A stretch of DNA of 64,000 nt from Neobacillus niacini NBRC 15566 (GCF_001591505.1 NZ_BCVA01000016.1:36532-100531), one strand, 5' to 3'. Shown: positions 19,158-29,154, numbered from the stretch's first letter. Notes: generated by a model from the sequence alone, not told the origin. A program made the numbers and translations.

Positions 19158-20072
19158 ATGATTAATAATTCGAAGTTGACTGCTTCACTGTATGCATTAA
19201 TGGCAATTAGTTTTTGGGGCGTTTCATTTGTGTCCACAAAAGCTGTACTAGGAAAGCTGGATCCTTATTCATTATTAGTGATTCGATTTGGGATTGGAGC
19301 TTTATTTTTGCTGTTGCTCCTTCTTCTGCAACGAAATCGACTAAAAGTCTCGATTAAATATCTTCCACATTTAATCGTACTTGGTATACTAGGAGTTTTT
19401 ATTCATCAAATACTCCAGGCAACAGCATTGCTGACTATAAATGCTTCTGCAGCTGGTTGGCTCATATCGTTTTCACCCGTTTTTACCGTCATTCTCTCGA
19501 TTCTTTTTTTACATGAAAAGTTAAGTTTAACAAAAGTTGTTGGGATGGTAATGGCGATAACGGGTGTTCTGATTATATCATCGTCAAGAAGTGGACAATC
19601 CTTTCAGCTTGCTATGAATATAGGCTTCCTTCTCATGATTCTGAGCACGTTAAATTGGGCTATTTATTCTGTGCTTTTAAAAAGTTTAAAAATTCCTTAT
19701 CCCCCCCTCGTGGTTACGTTTTATATGTGCTTACTAGGCTTGATTCTTACCACACCCTTCCTTATTCGGAATAGAGGCTGGGAAGACCTTTCATTGTTAA
19801 ACCATTCAGAGTGGGCACATTTGTTATTTCTCGGTGTCTTTGTATCGGGAATTGCTTATTGGTATTGGGGAAAAGCACTTGAGGTCCTAGAGGCATCCAA
19901 GGTTTCCATGTTTCTCTATTTGGAGCCCATTGCAACATTAATTGCGGCAGTTCTGCTTTTACAAGAGAAAGTTTTACTCATAAGTATTACAGGCGGAATC
20001 ATAATTATTATAGGAGTGATTATCGTTAACGGTCAGCTGGTGCCTATGTTGTTACGCTTATTAAAGAAATAA
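19158..20072 (+). CDS. EamA/DMT family transporter
   Basis: A 304-residue membrane protein with ten predicted helices in two EamA repeats (FWGVSFVSTKAVL near the N-terminus; NWAIYSVLL in the second half). Members export amino acids and metabolites. The ATG at 19158 has AAAGGA nine bases upstream, so the in-frame TTG seven codons earlier is not used. It begins an apparent operon with cysteine dioxygenase (20-base gap) and an AraC regulator (6-base gap), which suggests export of cysteine or a sulfur-containing product. Confidence 0.88.
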   Translation: MINNSKLTASLYALMAISFWGVSFVSTKAVLGKLDPYSLLVIRFGIGALFLLLLLLLQRNRLKVSIKYLPHLIVLGILGVFIHQILQATALLTINASAAGWLISFSPVFTVILSILFLHEKLSLTKVVGMVMAITGVLIISSSRSGQSFQLAMNIGFLLMILSTLNWAIYSVLLKSLKIPYPPLVVTFYMCLLGLILTTPFLIRNRGWEDLSLLNHSEWAHLLFLGVFVSGIAYWYWGKALEVLEASKVSMFLYLEPIATLIAAVLLLQEKVLLISITGGIIIIIGVIIVNGQLVPMLLRLLKK

Positions 20073-20092
20073 CGGCAATAGGAGGAGACTTT

Positions 20093-20662
20093 ATGACATT
20101 GACAGCTAAGATTAAGAATGCCTTAGACTCTTTAAATAGCCCATCGAAAGCCGATCTAAAGGAGGCATTGTTACAAATTGATATGAAACTTGATGATCTT
20201 GCACAATTGCCAGTACCTTCTGACGGAAAGCCTTACAACCGAAAGCTTCTATATAAAAATGATGAAGTCGAGCTGCTTGTGATGAATTGGTCTCAGTTAG
20301 AGTGTGCTCCTCATGATCATGGCAATTCCCACGGCTGGATTCAAGTGATTTCTGGCACGTCTCTTAATTCTGTTTATGAAGTTAAAGGTGATAGCTTACC
20401 GAAAGAATTGTTTCATCAGTACCACCATAAAGGACAATATTTTTATGCCCCAAAAAAGGCCGTCCATAAAATGAAAGCCTCTAATAATATGGACATGGTA
20501 ACACTCCATCTCTATTCCCCTCCCATTACCGGTATGATGGTTTATGACATCGAGAAATGTGCAGCCTGTGTGGTATCAGATGATTGCGGGGCATGGTGGC
20601 CAGATGAACAATATCAAAAACTAAAAGAGATTAAATTAAATTCGAATACAAGTAAAGGATGA
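20093..20662 (+). CDS. Cysteine dioxygenase family protein
   Basis: A 189-residue cupin. The iron ligands expected in cysteine dioxygenase are visible: H74 and H76 in CAPHDHGNSHGW, and H125 in KAVHKM. The family oxidises L-cysteine (or 3-mercaptopropionate in related thiol dioxygenases) to the sulfinate with oxygen. Bacterial enzymes usually lack the Cys-Tyr crosslink cysteine of mammals, although C71 is placed near that position. It has AGGAGG before the ATG and lies between a DMT transporter and an AraC regulator, most likely one operon. Confidence 0.88.
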   Translation: MTLTAKIKNALDSLNSPSKADLKEALLQIDMKLDDLAQLPVPSDGKPYNRKLLYKNDEVELLVMNWSQLECAPHDHGNSHGWIQVISGTSLNSVYEVKGDSLPKELFHQYHHKGQYFYAPKKAVHKMKASNNMDMVTLHLYSPPITGMMVYDIEKCAACVVSDDCGAWWPDEQYQKLKEIKLNSNTSKG

Positions 20663-20668
20663 AGCTCT

Positions 20669-21523
20669 TTGTGTATGGATCTTGGAAACCTAACATCTAA
20701 ACTAAATGAGTTAACCTTTTCCTTATTGCTAGCAGGTTACAAAACTTGTCCTCAAAATTGGGTTAAAAAAGGAAAAAAGCCCTTTTATCATTCCTTATGG
20801 TTTATTACGAAAGGATCTGGCGAAATCATTATAAATGAAAAGAAAAATGAACTTTCTCCCGGGAAACTTATCGTTTTTACACCTGGGATGATATGCGACA
20901 AAAAATCTTCTTCTTCAAATCCACTAGAGTTTTATTTTATTCGGTTTACTCATGCAGGTGCTATTGAGAAAAAGGAGCAATGGCATTTCAAACAGCCTCA
21001 GGATATACCATTTCCATTACATGGAGTGTATTCCATTAAAAACAGCTCTGGAGTTGCCCTTTTATTCGATGAAATCAATTCTTTATCTAAACGCAGAAGT
21101 TCAACGATTGCTTTTAGACAAAAAATTCTCTTTCAAGAACTATTACTAACCTTGATACAGGACTTCCATACTCAAACGTTTTCTAAAGACACAAGACAGG
21201 TGATTGAGGAAACGATTGACTACATTGGTCATCATTATCATCAGGCTATAACCTTAACAGATTTGGCTAAGATGGCAGACTTAAGTAATAGTCACTTTTC
21301 CAGACTTTTCAAAAAGAATACTGGCTACAGTCCAATTGAATATTTGACCCATTTACGGATTGATCGGGCAAAGGAGCTTCTTGCTCATTCTGATATAAGG
21401 GTCAAAGAGGTAAGTCAGAATGTCGGTTACGAGGATGAACTCTATTTCAGTCGTATTTTCAAAAAAATAGTTGGAGTTTCCCCTACTCAATTCAGTGATG
21501 AACAAAAGACATTAGACCAATAG
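20669..21523 (+). CDS. AraC family transcriptional regulator with cupin sensor domain
   Basis: A 284-residue regulator. Residues 1-160 form a cupin-like AraC ligand-binding domain (SLWFITKGSGEIIINEKK near 40). Residues about 180-280 contain two helix-turn-helix motifs (LTDLAKMADLSNSHFSRLFKK; VKEVSQNVGYEDELYFSRIFKK). A TTG start at 20669 lies nine bases after AAAGGA and is preferred over the ATG two codons later, which would be 15 away. It is the last gene of the exporter/cysteine dioxygenase operon and probably controls it. Confidence 0.88.
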   Translation: MCMDLGNLTSKLNELTFSLLLAGYKTCPQNWVKKGKKPFYHSLWFITKGSGEIIINEKKNELSPGKLIVFTPGMICDKKSSSSNPLEFYFIRFTHAGAIEKKEQWHFKQPQDIPFPLHGVYSIKNSSGVALLFDEINSLSKRRSSTIAFRQKILFQELLLTLIQDFHTQTFSKDTRQVIEETIDYIGHHYHQAITLTDLAKMADLSNSHFSRLFKKNTGYSPIEYLTHLRIDRAKELLAHSDIRVKEVSQNVGYEDELYFSRIFKKIVGVSPTQFSDEQKTLDQ

Positions 21524-21553
21524 AAAAAGGATGGTTTTGATTCAAGACCATCC
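21524..21553 (-). terminator. Terminator of the ABC exporter operon
   Basis: Twelve-base arms (21529-21540, 21542-21553) with one wobble and a TTTTT tail on the minus strand. It separates the convergent AraC and ABC transporter genes and may serve both. Confidence 0.85.
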
Positions 21554-21567
21554 AATACCATTTCATC

Positions 21568-23358
21568 TTAATTTTTAACTTTTACCTGCTTCCCTTTATT
21601 CCGATTTTGGCATAATTGATAGTAGACCGATTGGTTGTTTAGCAGCTGTTGATGATTTCCCATTTCTACAATTCTACCCTTATCTAAGACAATAATTTTA
21701 TCTGCATGCAGTATGGTGGATAGCCGATGTGCAATGATAATGGTAGTTCGATTCTTGGATATTTCTCTTAAAGCTTCTTGAACCGCTTGTTCTGTTTCTG
21801 TATCAATATTGGCTGTCGCTTCATCAAGTATGAGTACATCATTATCCGCAATCATGGCCCTTAGAAAGGAGAGCAGCTGTTTTTGTCCCGCCGACAGTAC
21901 GGTACCTTCCTCTCCCAGCATGGTGTCATATCCTTCCGGCAGCTTGCTAAAAAAAGGATCAATATTTACAGCCTTTGCCGCTTTTATGATTTCTTCCTTA
22001 CTAACATGGTTATGATTTAAACGAATGTTATCAAAGACAGTCCCTGAAAAGACAAACGCATCTTGTTGTATAATTCCGATATGCCTTCTAAGGTCGTTTA
22101 ATTGAACATCTTTTATGTTGATACCATCAAGACTGATGGTTCCCTTTTGATGATCATAAAATCGGTTCAACAGTTGTATGATTGAACTTTTGCCGGCACC
22201 GGTTGCACCGACCACACCTACTGTTTCCCCATGATTGATTCTAAAATGGACATCCTTTAATACCCATTCTTCATTCTTGTAAGCAAACCATACATGTTGA
22301 AAAACAAGGTTACCCTTCACTTTTTCCGGCAGTTCCTTAGGGTGCACAGGATTTATGATTGTTGGCTTCGTTTCTAACGATTCAAAGATCCGTTCAGCTG
22401 ATGCTAGTGCTGCTTGTATTTGGTTGAATCTGTCTGCTAATCCTCTGAGCGGTTCAAAAAACTGCCTGACATAATGTGTAAACGCATACACAGTGCCAAA
22501 AGTAATCGTTCCATCTACTACACTTCTCCCCCCATACCAAACTAATAGCGCAAGCGAAATATTTCCAAATAAGCCGATAGAAGGATTAAAGATCGAATTG
22601 ATTACCGTTTGACGCATCCCAGCACGATAATGCTCCTCATTTAATTCATTAAAGCGTTCCAGTTGTTTTCCTTCACGGGCAAATAGTTGAATGACACTCA
22701 TACCGGAGAGATTTTCAGCTAGATAGGAAAGTAATGATGAAAGAATGCTCCTCAGCTTCCTCTGTGTATCACGTAATACCCTTTTAAAATAAAAAGTGAC
22801 GGTGGCTATGACAGGTATGACTAAAAAACAGATCAGGGTCAGTTTTACACTCATATATAACATAAGGGCAATAATTCCAATCAGCATTAATACTTCTTTT
22901 ACTAAATTAACAATTACTTGAGAGTAGAGCTGGTTCAGAGATTCAACATCATGGGTAATCCTTGTCACTAACCTTCCAATCGGATTTTGCCTAAAGAAAT
23001 CCATCTGCATGATAGAAAAGTGCTTAAAAAGGGCTTGCCTGAAATCATAAATTACATACTGCCCTGTAAATTGCAGGGTATTATTTTGGAAATAAGTACA
23101 AATAGAAGAGACCATGATTAATAAGAAATAGATGATGCCTAAGTACATCATCCCTTGATAATCATTCATCCTAATGTAAGTGTCGATGGCCACTTTAATG
23201 ATAAATGGCTGCGCTAAACTGGCAATGACAATAAATCCTGTCAGCAGCAATGAAAAGAATAGGAGCTTTCGATAGGGTTTCGCGAACATCATCATTCCTT
23301 TTAATAATTGGCGGTCCCCCATTTGAGAATGGCTTCCTTTTTCTAATCGTCGAATCAT
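21568..23358 (-). CDS. ABC exporter, fused permease/ATPase (YheH/YfiC-like half)
   Basis: A 596-residue half-transporter of the LmrA/BmrCD type. Six membrane helices occupy about residues 30-320. The ATPase has Walker A GATGAGKSS near 385, signature LSAGQKQL, Walker B VLILDEATA and the H-loop histidine in IIAHRLST. Such proteins work as heterodimers encoded by two adjacent genes. The ATG overlaps the stop of the upstream partner as ATGA. The partner carries a frameshift, so the complex may be inactive unless that is a sequencing error. Confidence 0.9.
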   Translation of the reverse strand: MIRRLEKGSHSQMGDRQLLKGMMMFAKPYRKLLFFSLLLTGFIVIASLAQPFIIKVAIDTYIRMNDYQGMMYLGIIYFLLIMVSSICTYFQNNTLQFTGQYVIYDFRQALFKHFSIMQMDFFRQNPIGRLVTRITHDVESLNQLYSQVIVNLVKEVLMLIGIIALMLYMSVKLTLICFLVIPVIATVTFYFKRVLRDTQRKLRSILSSLLSYLAENLSGMSVIQLFAREGKQLERFNELNEEHYRAGMRQTVINSIFNPSIGLFGNISLALLVWYGGRSVVDGTITFGTVYAFTHYVRQFFEPLRGLADRFNQIQAALASAERIFESLETKPTIINPVHPKELPEKVKGNLVFQHVWFAYKNEEWVLKDVHFRINHGETVGVVGATGAGKSSIIQLLNRFYDHQKGTISLDGINIKDVQLNDLRRHIGIIQQDAFVFSGTVFDNIRLNHNHVSKEEIIKAAKAVNIDPFFSKLPEGYDTMLGEEGTVLSAGQKQLLSFLRAMIADNDVLILDEATANIDTETEQAVQEALREISKNRTTIIIAHRLSTILHADKIIVLDKGRIVEMGNHQQLLNNQSVYYQLCQNRNKGKQVKVKN

Positions 23359-25138
23359 GATCTCCTCCTTTTTTTGATGAGGATCTTTCTTCCATTAAGT
23401 GATGGACTCAAAAACTCTGTTGTTTGCTGCGTAAACATTTTTTTGTACATTCCATTCTGTTTTAAAAGAGAGTGATGTGTTCCCCTTTCGACAATCTCCC
23501 CTTTATCTAACACAATAATTTGATCTGCTTCTTGTATCGTAGAAATTCGGTGGCTGATAATGATGGAAGTTCGACTTTTCATTTGTGTTCTTAGTGTGTT
23601 TAAAATATTGGTTTCTGTTTTAGAATCTACTGCTGAGAGGCTGTCATCAAATATGATGATAGGAGAAGGTTTTATCAATGCTCTTGCGATACTCACACGT
23701 TGTCGTTGTCCACCTGATAAAGATAATCCTCTTTCGCCTAATTCTGTCTCAAATTTCTCTGGAAGTTCCATAATATCTTGATAAACATGTGCTTGCCTTG
23801 CTGCATGAAATACCTGTTCATTTTCATAAGGATTTGGGTCAAAGGCAATGTTTTCTTTTATAGATGAGGAAAATAAGAAATTGTCTTGTGGGACGTATGC
23901 AACCGATGATCGTAGGGTTTTTAATGGAACATCTCGGATATCATGGTCATCGATAAATATTGAATTTTTAGGAGGATTGTATAAACGTAAGAGTAAATTG
24001 ACTAAGGTTGATTTACCGCTTCCTACTTTCCCGACAATGGCTAAACTAGTTCCTTTTGGAATCGAAACGGTAATATTTTTTAATGCGCTTTCTTTACTCC
24101 TTTGATACTTGAACGATAAATTTCGAATCATAATAGTACCTTGAATCGAAGTAATAGAAGTCACCCCTTCTTCATCCTGAATGGTAGGTTCCGTTGATAA
24201 AACATGACGAATACGATTATCTGCGGCTTTTCCCTGCTGCAGAAGATTGATGACCTTCCCTATGTTTTCAATCGGAGCAATCAACAAAGATAAATAGGTA
24301 TTAAAAGCAACAAAATCACCAAGAGAAATGGTACTTTTCATTACTAAAATAGAGCCAAATACAATGGAAATTAAATAACTTAGACCCACAATGCCCTGAC
24401 TTAATGAGGTGAAAAGTGAATTTGCACGGATTAACTGTTTATTGACCTCGACATTTGCCTGATTATCGTTTGTGAACTTCTTACGTTCTTCTTGCTCTTG
24501 TATATAAGTTTTAATAACACTTATACCAGAACAAAATTCTTGAACTCGGCTTGTCAATGTCCCGATCGCTTCTTGTACTTGTAATGCCTTTGAATCTTTG
24601 ACCGGAACCGATAGGCAATATACGTTAAACCTGGTAAAGGCAAAAGGACCAGTAACGTTAAATAAAGATTTATCGTACTAGCCATCATAAAAACTGATAT
24701 CGAAATAAGTACGGCTGCTTCGACCATCTGGAAATATCCCTGCATCACAATCTGCCTCATGATATTAACATCATTTACGGCATGAGCCATCAGATTCCCA
24801 ATTCGCTGATTTTGATAGTATTCAGCCTGCAGCCTCTCCCAATGCGAAAACAATGAACTACGTAAATCCCGCTCTAGGATTCTTGACATCTTGAATATAT
24901 ATATGCGGCCGCTCGAGCGAAATAGGAAAGCACCGAGTCCGACAATCACAAACCATAGAGATAACTCCCATAAATCAGAAACGGGAATGGATTCATTTTG
25001 GAGACCATCTGTGAACTTTTTTAATAAAACGGGAACAAATAATTGCAAAACGAGGGAAAAGATTAAAAGGATAGTACCTAGCAAATAACTCCATTTATGT
25101 AGAAGAAAATGATCCTTAAAGATAGGTTTATTTCTCAT
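23355..25138 (-). pseudogene. Frameshifted ABC exporter half (YheI/YfiB-like)
   Basis: Two frames together make one normal-length (about 590 residues) permease/ATPase. The first runs from ATG 25138 (GGAGG seven bases upstream) and stops at 24554 after the third to fourth membrane helix. The second carries the remaining helices and ATPase, with Walker A GKVGSGKST, signature LSGGQRQR and Walker B IIIFDDSLS. Conserved sequence continues across the join in the other frame (LQVQEAIG followed by TLTSRVQEF), consistent with loss of one base near 24570-24590. The second frame could re-initiate at TTG 24557, overlapping the stop, but would lack the N-terminal helices. Either a real mutation or a sequencing indel. 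Confidence 0.82.
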
Positions 25139-25463
25139 CATACCCCCTCCTTCATAAAGGAATATGCTTAGAATAACGTACCCTTCAACCAATCACAATG
25201 GATTTCCCCATCATCTTTCATGGATTATTGTGCTAAATTCTCAGATTGTAAAGTAACTGAAATAACGACAAATACTTTTGATTCTTTGTTTTTCGATAGG
25301 GCATTTGCTCATAAATACTCAATTATAGGGCGGATTCATCACATTTCATAAGAAAGTGACGATGAAAACTCTTCATACCCAAAAAGGGACAAAGGATTTT
25401 ATGTGGAATTTATACATTAACAAGGTAAGTAACCTTGTAACATATCGGAAAGGTTGTGAGTTT
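25139..25463. other. Intergenic region between divergent genes with an inverted repeat
   Basis: No gene is seen here. The region holds the leaders of the divergent ABC exporter and the 232-residue hypothetical gene. Near its right end ACAAGGT (25420-25426) and ACCTTGT (25432-25438) form an inverted repeat just after TATACA, which could be an operator or a leader hairpin. Confidence 0.45.
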
Positions 25464-26162
25464 ATGAGACTTCTGGATGTACAGCCTAAGAAAAACTTTA
25501 GCTACATCTTCGTTCAATTTCCAGGAATGAAAATGAATGTCCCTACGCTCTCCAACAATGAGGGAAAGGTGGTGAACGAAGACGTTGCTTTATGTATCCA
25601 ATTAAATAGCAAAGAGAAGGTTAATAGTTTATACCTTGTACCCACACAGAGTATAAAACCATTTGACTTCTCTGATGAAGAAATTGGAGCAAAAGCGTTT
25701 TTTCGAGTCATCAAAAAAAAAGAAATCTCCCCAAACTCAAACACAAAAGAATCCGATGATATTGTCACGTTTATTACTGATGAAGTGACTGTTGTGCAAA
25801 AGAAAACAGCAGCAGGATATGAATTCGTCTTAGTTTTAAATAAACGTGAAATTGGCATGGTCGCTTCCATTGAAGAAGAAGTTTTACAAACAGAAACAGT
25901 ACCATTGACATTTATTGAGGAGCCGAAAGAAAGTGTCATTGCTCAAGCCGTTAAAAAGAAGAATATCATTGTCTTCGGAATGAGGGCCAAAAAGAGGATA
26001 ATCTATGGAGGCCATGTCTTTCTCAATACTGAAGTTATAGATCCTATTCGAATGCTTTTTGAGGGCGTTAAAAGAAAAGTTATGGTATTCTCTCCTGCCG
26101 CATTAGATTTTATCGGTCCAGGTGATCGGAACCAACCCATTTTTATTATGAGGGGAGGGTAA
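25464..26162 (+). CDS. Hypothetical 232-residue protein
   Basis: No family was recognised. The protein is soluble and beta-rich, with a conserved-looking KRIIYGGHVFLNTEVIDP stretch near 180 and a basic C-terminal part. No signal or membrane segment. The ATG at 25464 has GAAAGG 10 bases upstream; a longer frame to 25356 exists but has no ribosome site. A strong terminator follows at 26314. The gene stands alone on the plus strand. Confidence 0.6.
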   Translation: MRLLDVQPKKNFSYIFVQFPGMKMNVPTLSNNEGKVVNEDVALCIQLNSKEKVNSLYLVPTQSIKPFDFSDEEIGAKAFFRVIKKKEISPNSNTKESDDIVTFITDEVTVVQKKTAAGYEFVLVLNKREIGMVASIEEEVLQTETVPLTFIEEPKESVIAQAVKKKNIIVFGMRAKKRIIYGGHVFLNTEVIDPIRMLFEGVKRKVMVFSPAALDFIGPGDRNQPIFIMRGG

Positions 26163-26313
26163 AGCCGTTTTTCCACAAAGGAAAAGACAATTTCATACTA
26201 GAAAAATAATCGAAATGAAGGATTAAAAGGATAATCCTTTACGATTGAATAGATATAAAATAAAAGTGAAAGGAAAAAGTTCTTAAAAAAATGCAGCAAA
26301 TTCAAATGGATTT

Positions 26314-26349
26314 AAAAGACTTAACCATGGGGTTAAGTCTTTTTGTTTT
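26314..26349 (+). terminator. Terminator after the 232-residue hypothetical gene
   Basis: Perfect 13-base arms (26314-26326 and 26331-26343), four-base loop ATGG, and a TTTTTGTTTTG tail. It lies 150 bases past the stop, so the 26163-26467 gap is a long 3' region, this terminator, and the GH27 promoter region. Confidence 0.88.
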
Positions 26350-26467
26350 GAATATATCCAAGTTGTTTATTAAAGAGAAATTCAATGTTGGAACATATTG
26401 TTCATTAAAATTTAGAGTTTTCTATATTAATATAGTACTTATAGACATCTATTTTGGGGAGGATTTT

Positions 26468-28480
26468 ATGCTTAAGAAAATAATTACAACTTTTGTTTCC
26501 TTCTCAATTGGGCTGACTGGTATTTTTTCAACCTCTGTTTTAACTCCAAACAAAGCAGAAGCTTCTTCGTATAATGATTTGGCAGAGCTCCCTTTTATGG
26601 GTTGGAGCAGCTGGAGTTCGATTCGTAAAAAGCCCACTGAGGAAAAGATTAAAGCGGCTGCTGATGTCATGGCGGCAAAATTTAAGTCACACGGATATGA
26701 ATATGTAAATCTTGATGATTATTATATGTTGGATTGGCGGGAAACCGTTGATGAATATGGCAGGTGGGCCGTTGACCCAAAGAAGTTCCCTAACGGAATG
26801 AAAGCACTTGGTGACTATATTCATAATAAGGGATTGAAGTTCGGCCACTATGTAACTTTGGGCATTCCAAAAGCAGCGGTGGACCAAAACACACCTATTG
26901 AAGGCACACCATATCATGCGAAAGATATCGTTGACTTTAGCAAAGGGCAAAAGAAAAACTTTAATTATGAAGAAATGTATGCCATCGATTTAGCGAAACC
27001 TGGTGGACAGGAGTTTATTGATTCATGGGCAAGGCTGTTTGCATCCTATGGGGTCGATTATCTAAAAATTGATGGTGTTAGAAATCAAGATATAGCTGAT
27101 GTCGAGGCATGGGCAAAGGCGCTCGAGAAAACAGGCAGACCCATACATGTGGAGTTGTCTAATAACCTCGATATAAAACATATCTCTACCTGGAAACAAT
27201 TATCCAATGGCTGGCGCACCGACCATGATGTCGAGGCTTACGGGACCCCCTACCTTGCTTCTTGGAAAAAAATAACGAGAAGATTCGATGATGTCGCAGA
27301 GTGGCAGCCGCATGCTGGTCCTGGCGGCTGGAATGATTTAGATTCACTGAATGTGGCAAATGGCCGCAAGGATGGTTTAACAAACGATGAGAAAACTTCC
27401 TATGTTTCTCTGTGGGCGATTGCTGCTTCTCAGTTTGTTATTGGAAATGACCTGACAAAGCTGGATGATTTCGGGGTCAGTTTATTAACCAATGATGAGA
27501 TTCTAGGTGTCAATCAAAGTGGTGTGGCTGGGAAGCGTCTATACAAAAAGAACGACACTCAGGTGTTTTACCAGAGCCTACCCGACGGGTCCTTTAATAT
27601 AGCCCTATTTAATACGGGCTCGTCTACACATGAAGTTAGTGTTAAATGGGCAGATATGGGGATTGAGGGGTCTGCATTCTTGCGTGATTTGTGGCGTCAT
27701 CAAGATTTAGGAAGTAAGACAAAGGGCTTCTCTGCCAAGCTATCCACCCATGCTTCAAGGGTAATTAATGTAGTGCCAGCTTCAGCACTTACTGTCTCTC
27801 CTGAAAGTGGCGCAACTGGATTGAACCCTTCTAAGGTCACATTAAACTGGGAAACAGTATCTGAGGCCGACAGTTATCACATTCAGGTAGCGACAGATCC
27901 AAGTTTAAAAAATATTGTTTTTGATCAGACCGTCTCTATACCAACTGCAGATATAAAGAACCTTGATACCGATACGCGTTATTACTGGAAACTATCCTCA
28001 ATATCAGGAGAAACTGAAAAACAGATTGGAATCTATTCGTTTTATACAGAATTAACGAAAGCTCCGAACCAGCCAGACTGGGTGCTGGCGGACAGGAAAA
28101 GTAATGATTCTGTGTCACTCACCTGGAATCCGACATTTGGGGCAGATTCCTATACGGTCTTTCGGAAAGAAATGAATATCCTTGGTATAAGCAGTGACTA
28201 CCAACCGATTGCTACAGACCTATCAGATCCAAACTATATCGATAATAGTGCTAAGCTAAAAAGCGGCGTCACCTATTCTTATAAAGTAACAGCAACCAAC
28301 AGTATGGGTGAAAGTAAAAAATCGATAGAAGGACATTCAGACGACCAATCCTCTGTTCAAATGACTGCTCTTCTGATTGTTTCTTTCACCTTAGCTGCAG
28401 TGGCCATAATATTTATTATTGCTCGAATCAAATCCAAATCTACTAAACAAGCAGAATTATCTAAGAGGCGTGTTTCATAA
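26468..28480 (+). CDS. Secreted, membrane-anchored GH27 alpha-galactosidase-like enzyme
   Basis: A 670-residue protein with signal peptide 1-32 (cleavage after AEA). The GH27 barrel covers about 38-345, with MGWSSWSS, YVNLDD, the nucleophile D202 in DYLKIDGV, the acid/base region GWRTDHDVE (D252 or D254) and GPGGWND. A beta-sandwich domain follows to 435, then two FN3-like domains (about 440-535 and 540-625), and a C-terminal helix 631-652 with a basic tail, so it stays on the outer membrane face. The usual KYDNC and GGWNDPDM motifs are changed (KIDG, GGWNDLDS), so specificity may differ from classical alpha-galactosidases, for example beta-L-arabinopyranosidase. GGGGAGG precedes the ATG; the longer frame to 26291 runs through the upstream terminator and is rejected. 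Confidence 0.85.
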   Translation: MLKKIITTFVSFSIGLTGIFSTSVLTPNKAEASSYNDLAELPFMGWSSWSSIRKKPTEEKIKAAADVMAAKFKSHGYEYVNLDDYYMLDWRETVDEYGRWAVDPKKFPNGMKALGDYIHNKGLKFGHYVTLGIPKAAVDQNTPIEGTPYHAKDIVDFSKGQKKNFNYEEMYAIDLAKPGGQEFIDSWARLFASYGVDYLKIDGVRNQDIADVEAWAKALEKTGRPIHVELSNNLDIKHISTWKQLSNGWRTDHDVEAYGTPYLASWKKITRRFDDVAEWQPHAGPGGWNDLDSLNVANGRKDGLTNDEKTSYVSLWAIAASQFVIGNDLTKLDDFGVSLLTNDEILGVNQSGVAGKRLYKKNDTQVFYQSLPDGSFNIALFNTGSSTHEVSVKWADMGIEGSAFLRDLWRHQDLGSKTKGFSAKLSTHASRVINVVPASALTVSPESGATGLNPSKVTLNWETVSEADSYHIQVATDPSLKNIVFDQTVSIPTADIKNLDTDTRYYWKLSSISGETEKQIGIYSFYTELTKAPNQPDWVLADRKSNDSVSLTWNPTFGADSYTVFRKEMNILGISSDYQPIATDLSDPNYIDNSAKLKSGVTYSYKVTATNSMGESKKSIEGHSDDQSSVQMTALLIVSFTLAAVAIIFIIARIKSKSTKQAELSKRRVS

Positions 28481-28485
28481 AACAA

Positions 28486-28533
28486 AAAAAACGAGGGCAC
28501 CCTTTTAAAACTGAAGGGTGCCCTTGTATTTTT
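28486..28533. terminator. Shared terminator between convergent GH27 and UDG genes
   Basis: GGGCACCCTT (28495-28504) pairs with AAGGGTGCCC (28514-28523). A-rich flank on the left and TTGTATTTTTT on the right make it work both ways. Confidence 0.88.
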
Positions 28534-29111
28534 TAAAATTTCAAATTATGATAGTGCTCTGCAACGAACGTCAAATCTTCTAAAAAATATGACCATAAGT
28601 TCGGGCGGCGCCTTACAGCCAGCGGATGGTAAGCAACAGTGGTTTGACAGCCTTGTACATTGTGCCAAGTTCCTCGTAATGTTTTTACATCCGCTTCTGA
28701 ATTTCGAAAAAAGGACTGTACTGCCACATTTCCTAAGCATACGATAAGTTTTGGCTTTTTTTCTATAATCTGTTGTTCTAAATGTATCATACAGGTTTCG
28801 CGAACCTGTTCCTTTTCATAAGCACGCACTGGTCTTCTTTTAAGGATATAAGTCACGTACATGTCGTCTTTGTTTAAGCCCACTTCACTTGCTGCTTGTT
28901 GTAATGTTTGTCTTGTCCCGCAAACTACTGGGTCCCCTGCACGGTCTTCCCTTGCACCAGGATTATCAAGAATAACCATAATCGGAGCTTCAGGATTTCC
29001 CTCACCCCAGACCATACGTGACCCGTGGTGATAAAGACCGCATTCACGGCAATTTTCAAGGTCAACGGGGGTTGGTTCCTCTGGCCATAATTCAGGACAA
29101 AATGTAGACAT
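28533..29111 (-). CDS. Uracil-DNA glycosylase superfamily protein (family 4-like)
   Basis: A 192-residue protein. The N-terminal CRECGLYHHGSR resembles the cysteine-containing start of family 4 UDGs; IMVILDNPGAREDRAG is the water-activating motif region, and VAYHPLAVRRRP near the end is the second active-site motif. This fold removes uracil or other damaged bases from DNA. The usual GEAPG is changed to DNPGA, so activity may be altered. GGAG lies nine bases before the ATG at 29111; the longer frame to 29174 overlaps the upstream gene and is not used. Confidence 0.78.
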   Translation of the reverse strand: MSTFCPELWPEEPTPVDLENCRECGLYHHGSRMVWGEGNPEAPIMVILDNPGAREDRAGDPVVCGTRQTLQQAASEVGLNKDDMYVTYILKRRPVRAYEKEQVRETCMIHLEQQIIEKKPKLIVCLGNVAVQSFFRNSEADVKTLRGTWHNVQGCQTTVAYHPLAVRRRPNLWSYFLEDLTFVAEHYHNLKF

Positions 29112-29154
29112 ACCTTTTATCTCCTGAACTCGTATTTCATTCAATGAATGTTTT

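Noticed and set aside
23195..23395. 66-codon minus-strand frame between the two ABC genes
   Set aside because: Out of frame with both transporter genes and contained in conserved coding sequence.
26291..26467. N-terminal extension of the GH27 protein
   Set aside because: It would translate a perfect terminator hairpin and place a signal peptide inside the protein; the ATG at 26468 has GGGGAGG upstream.
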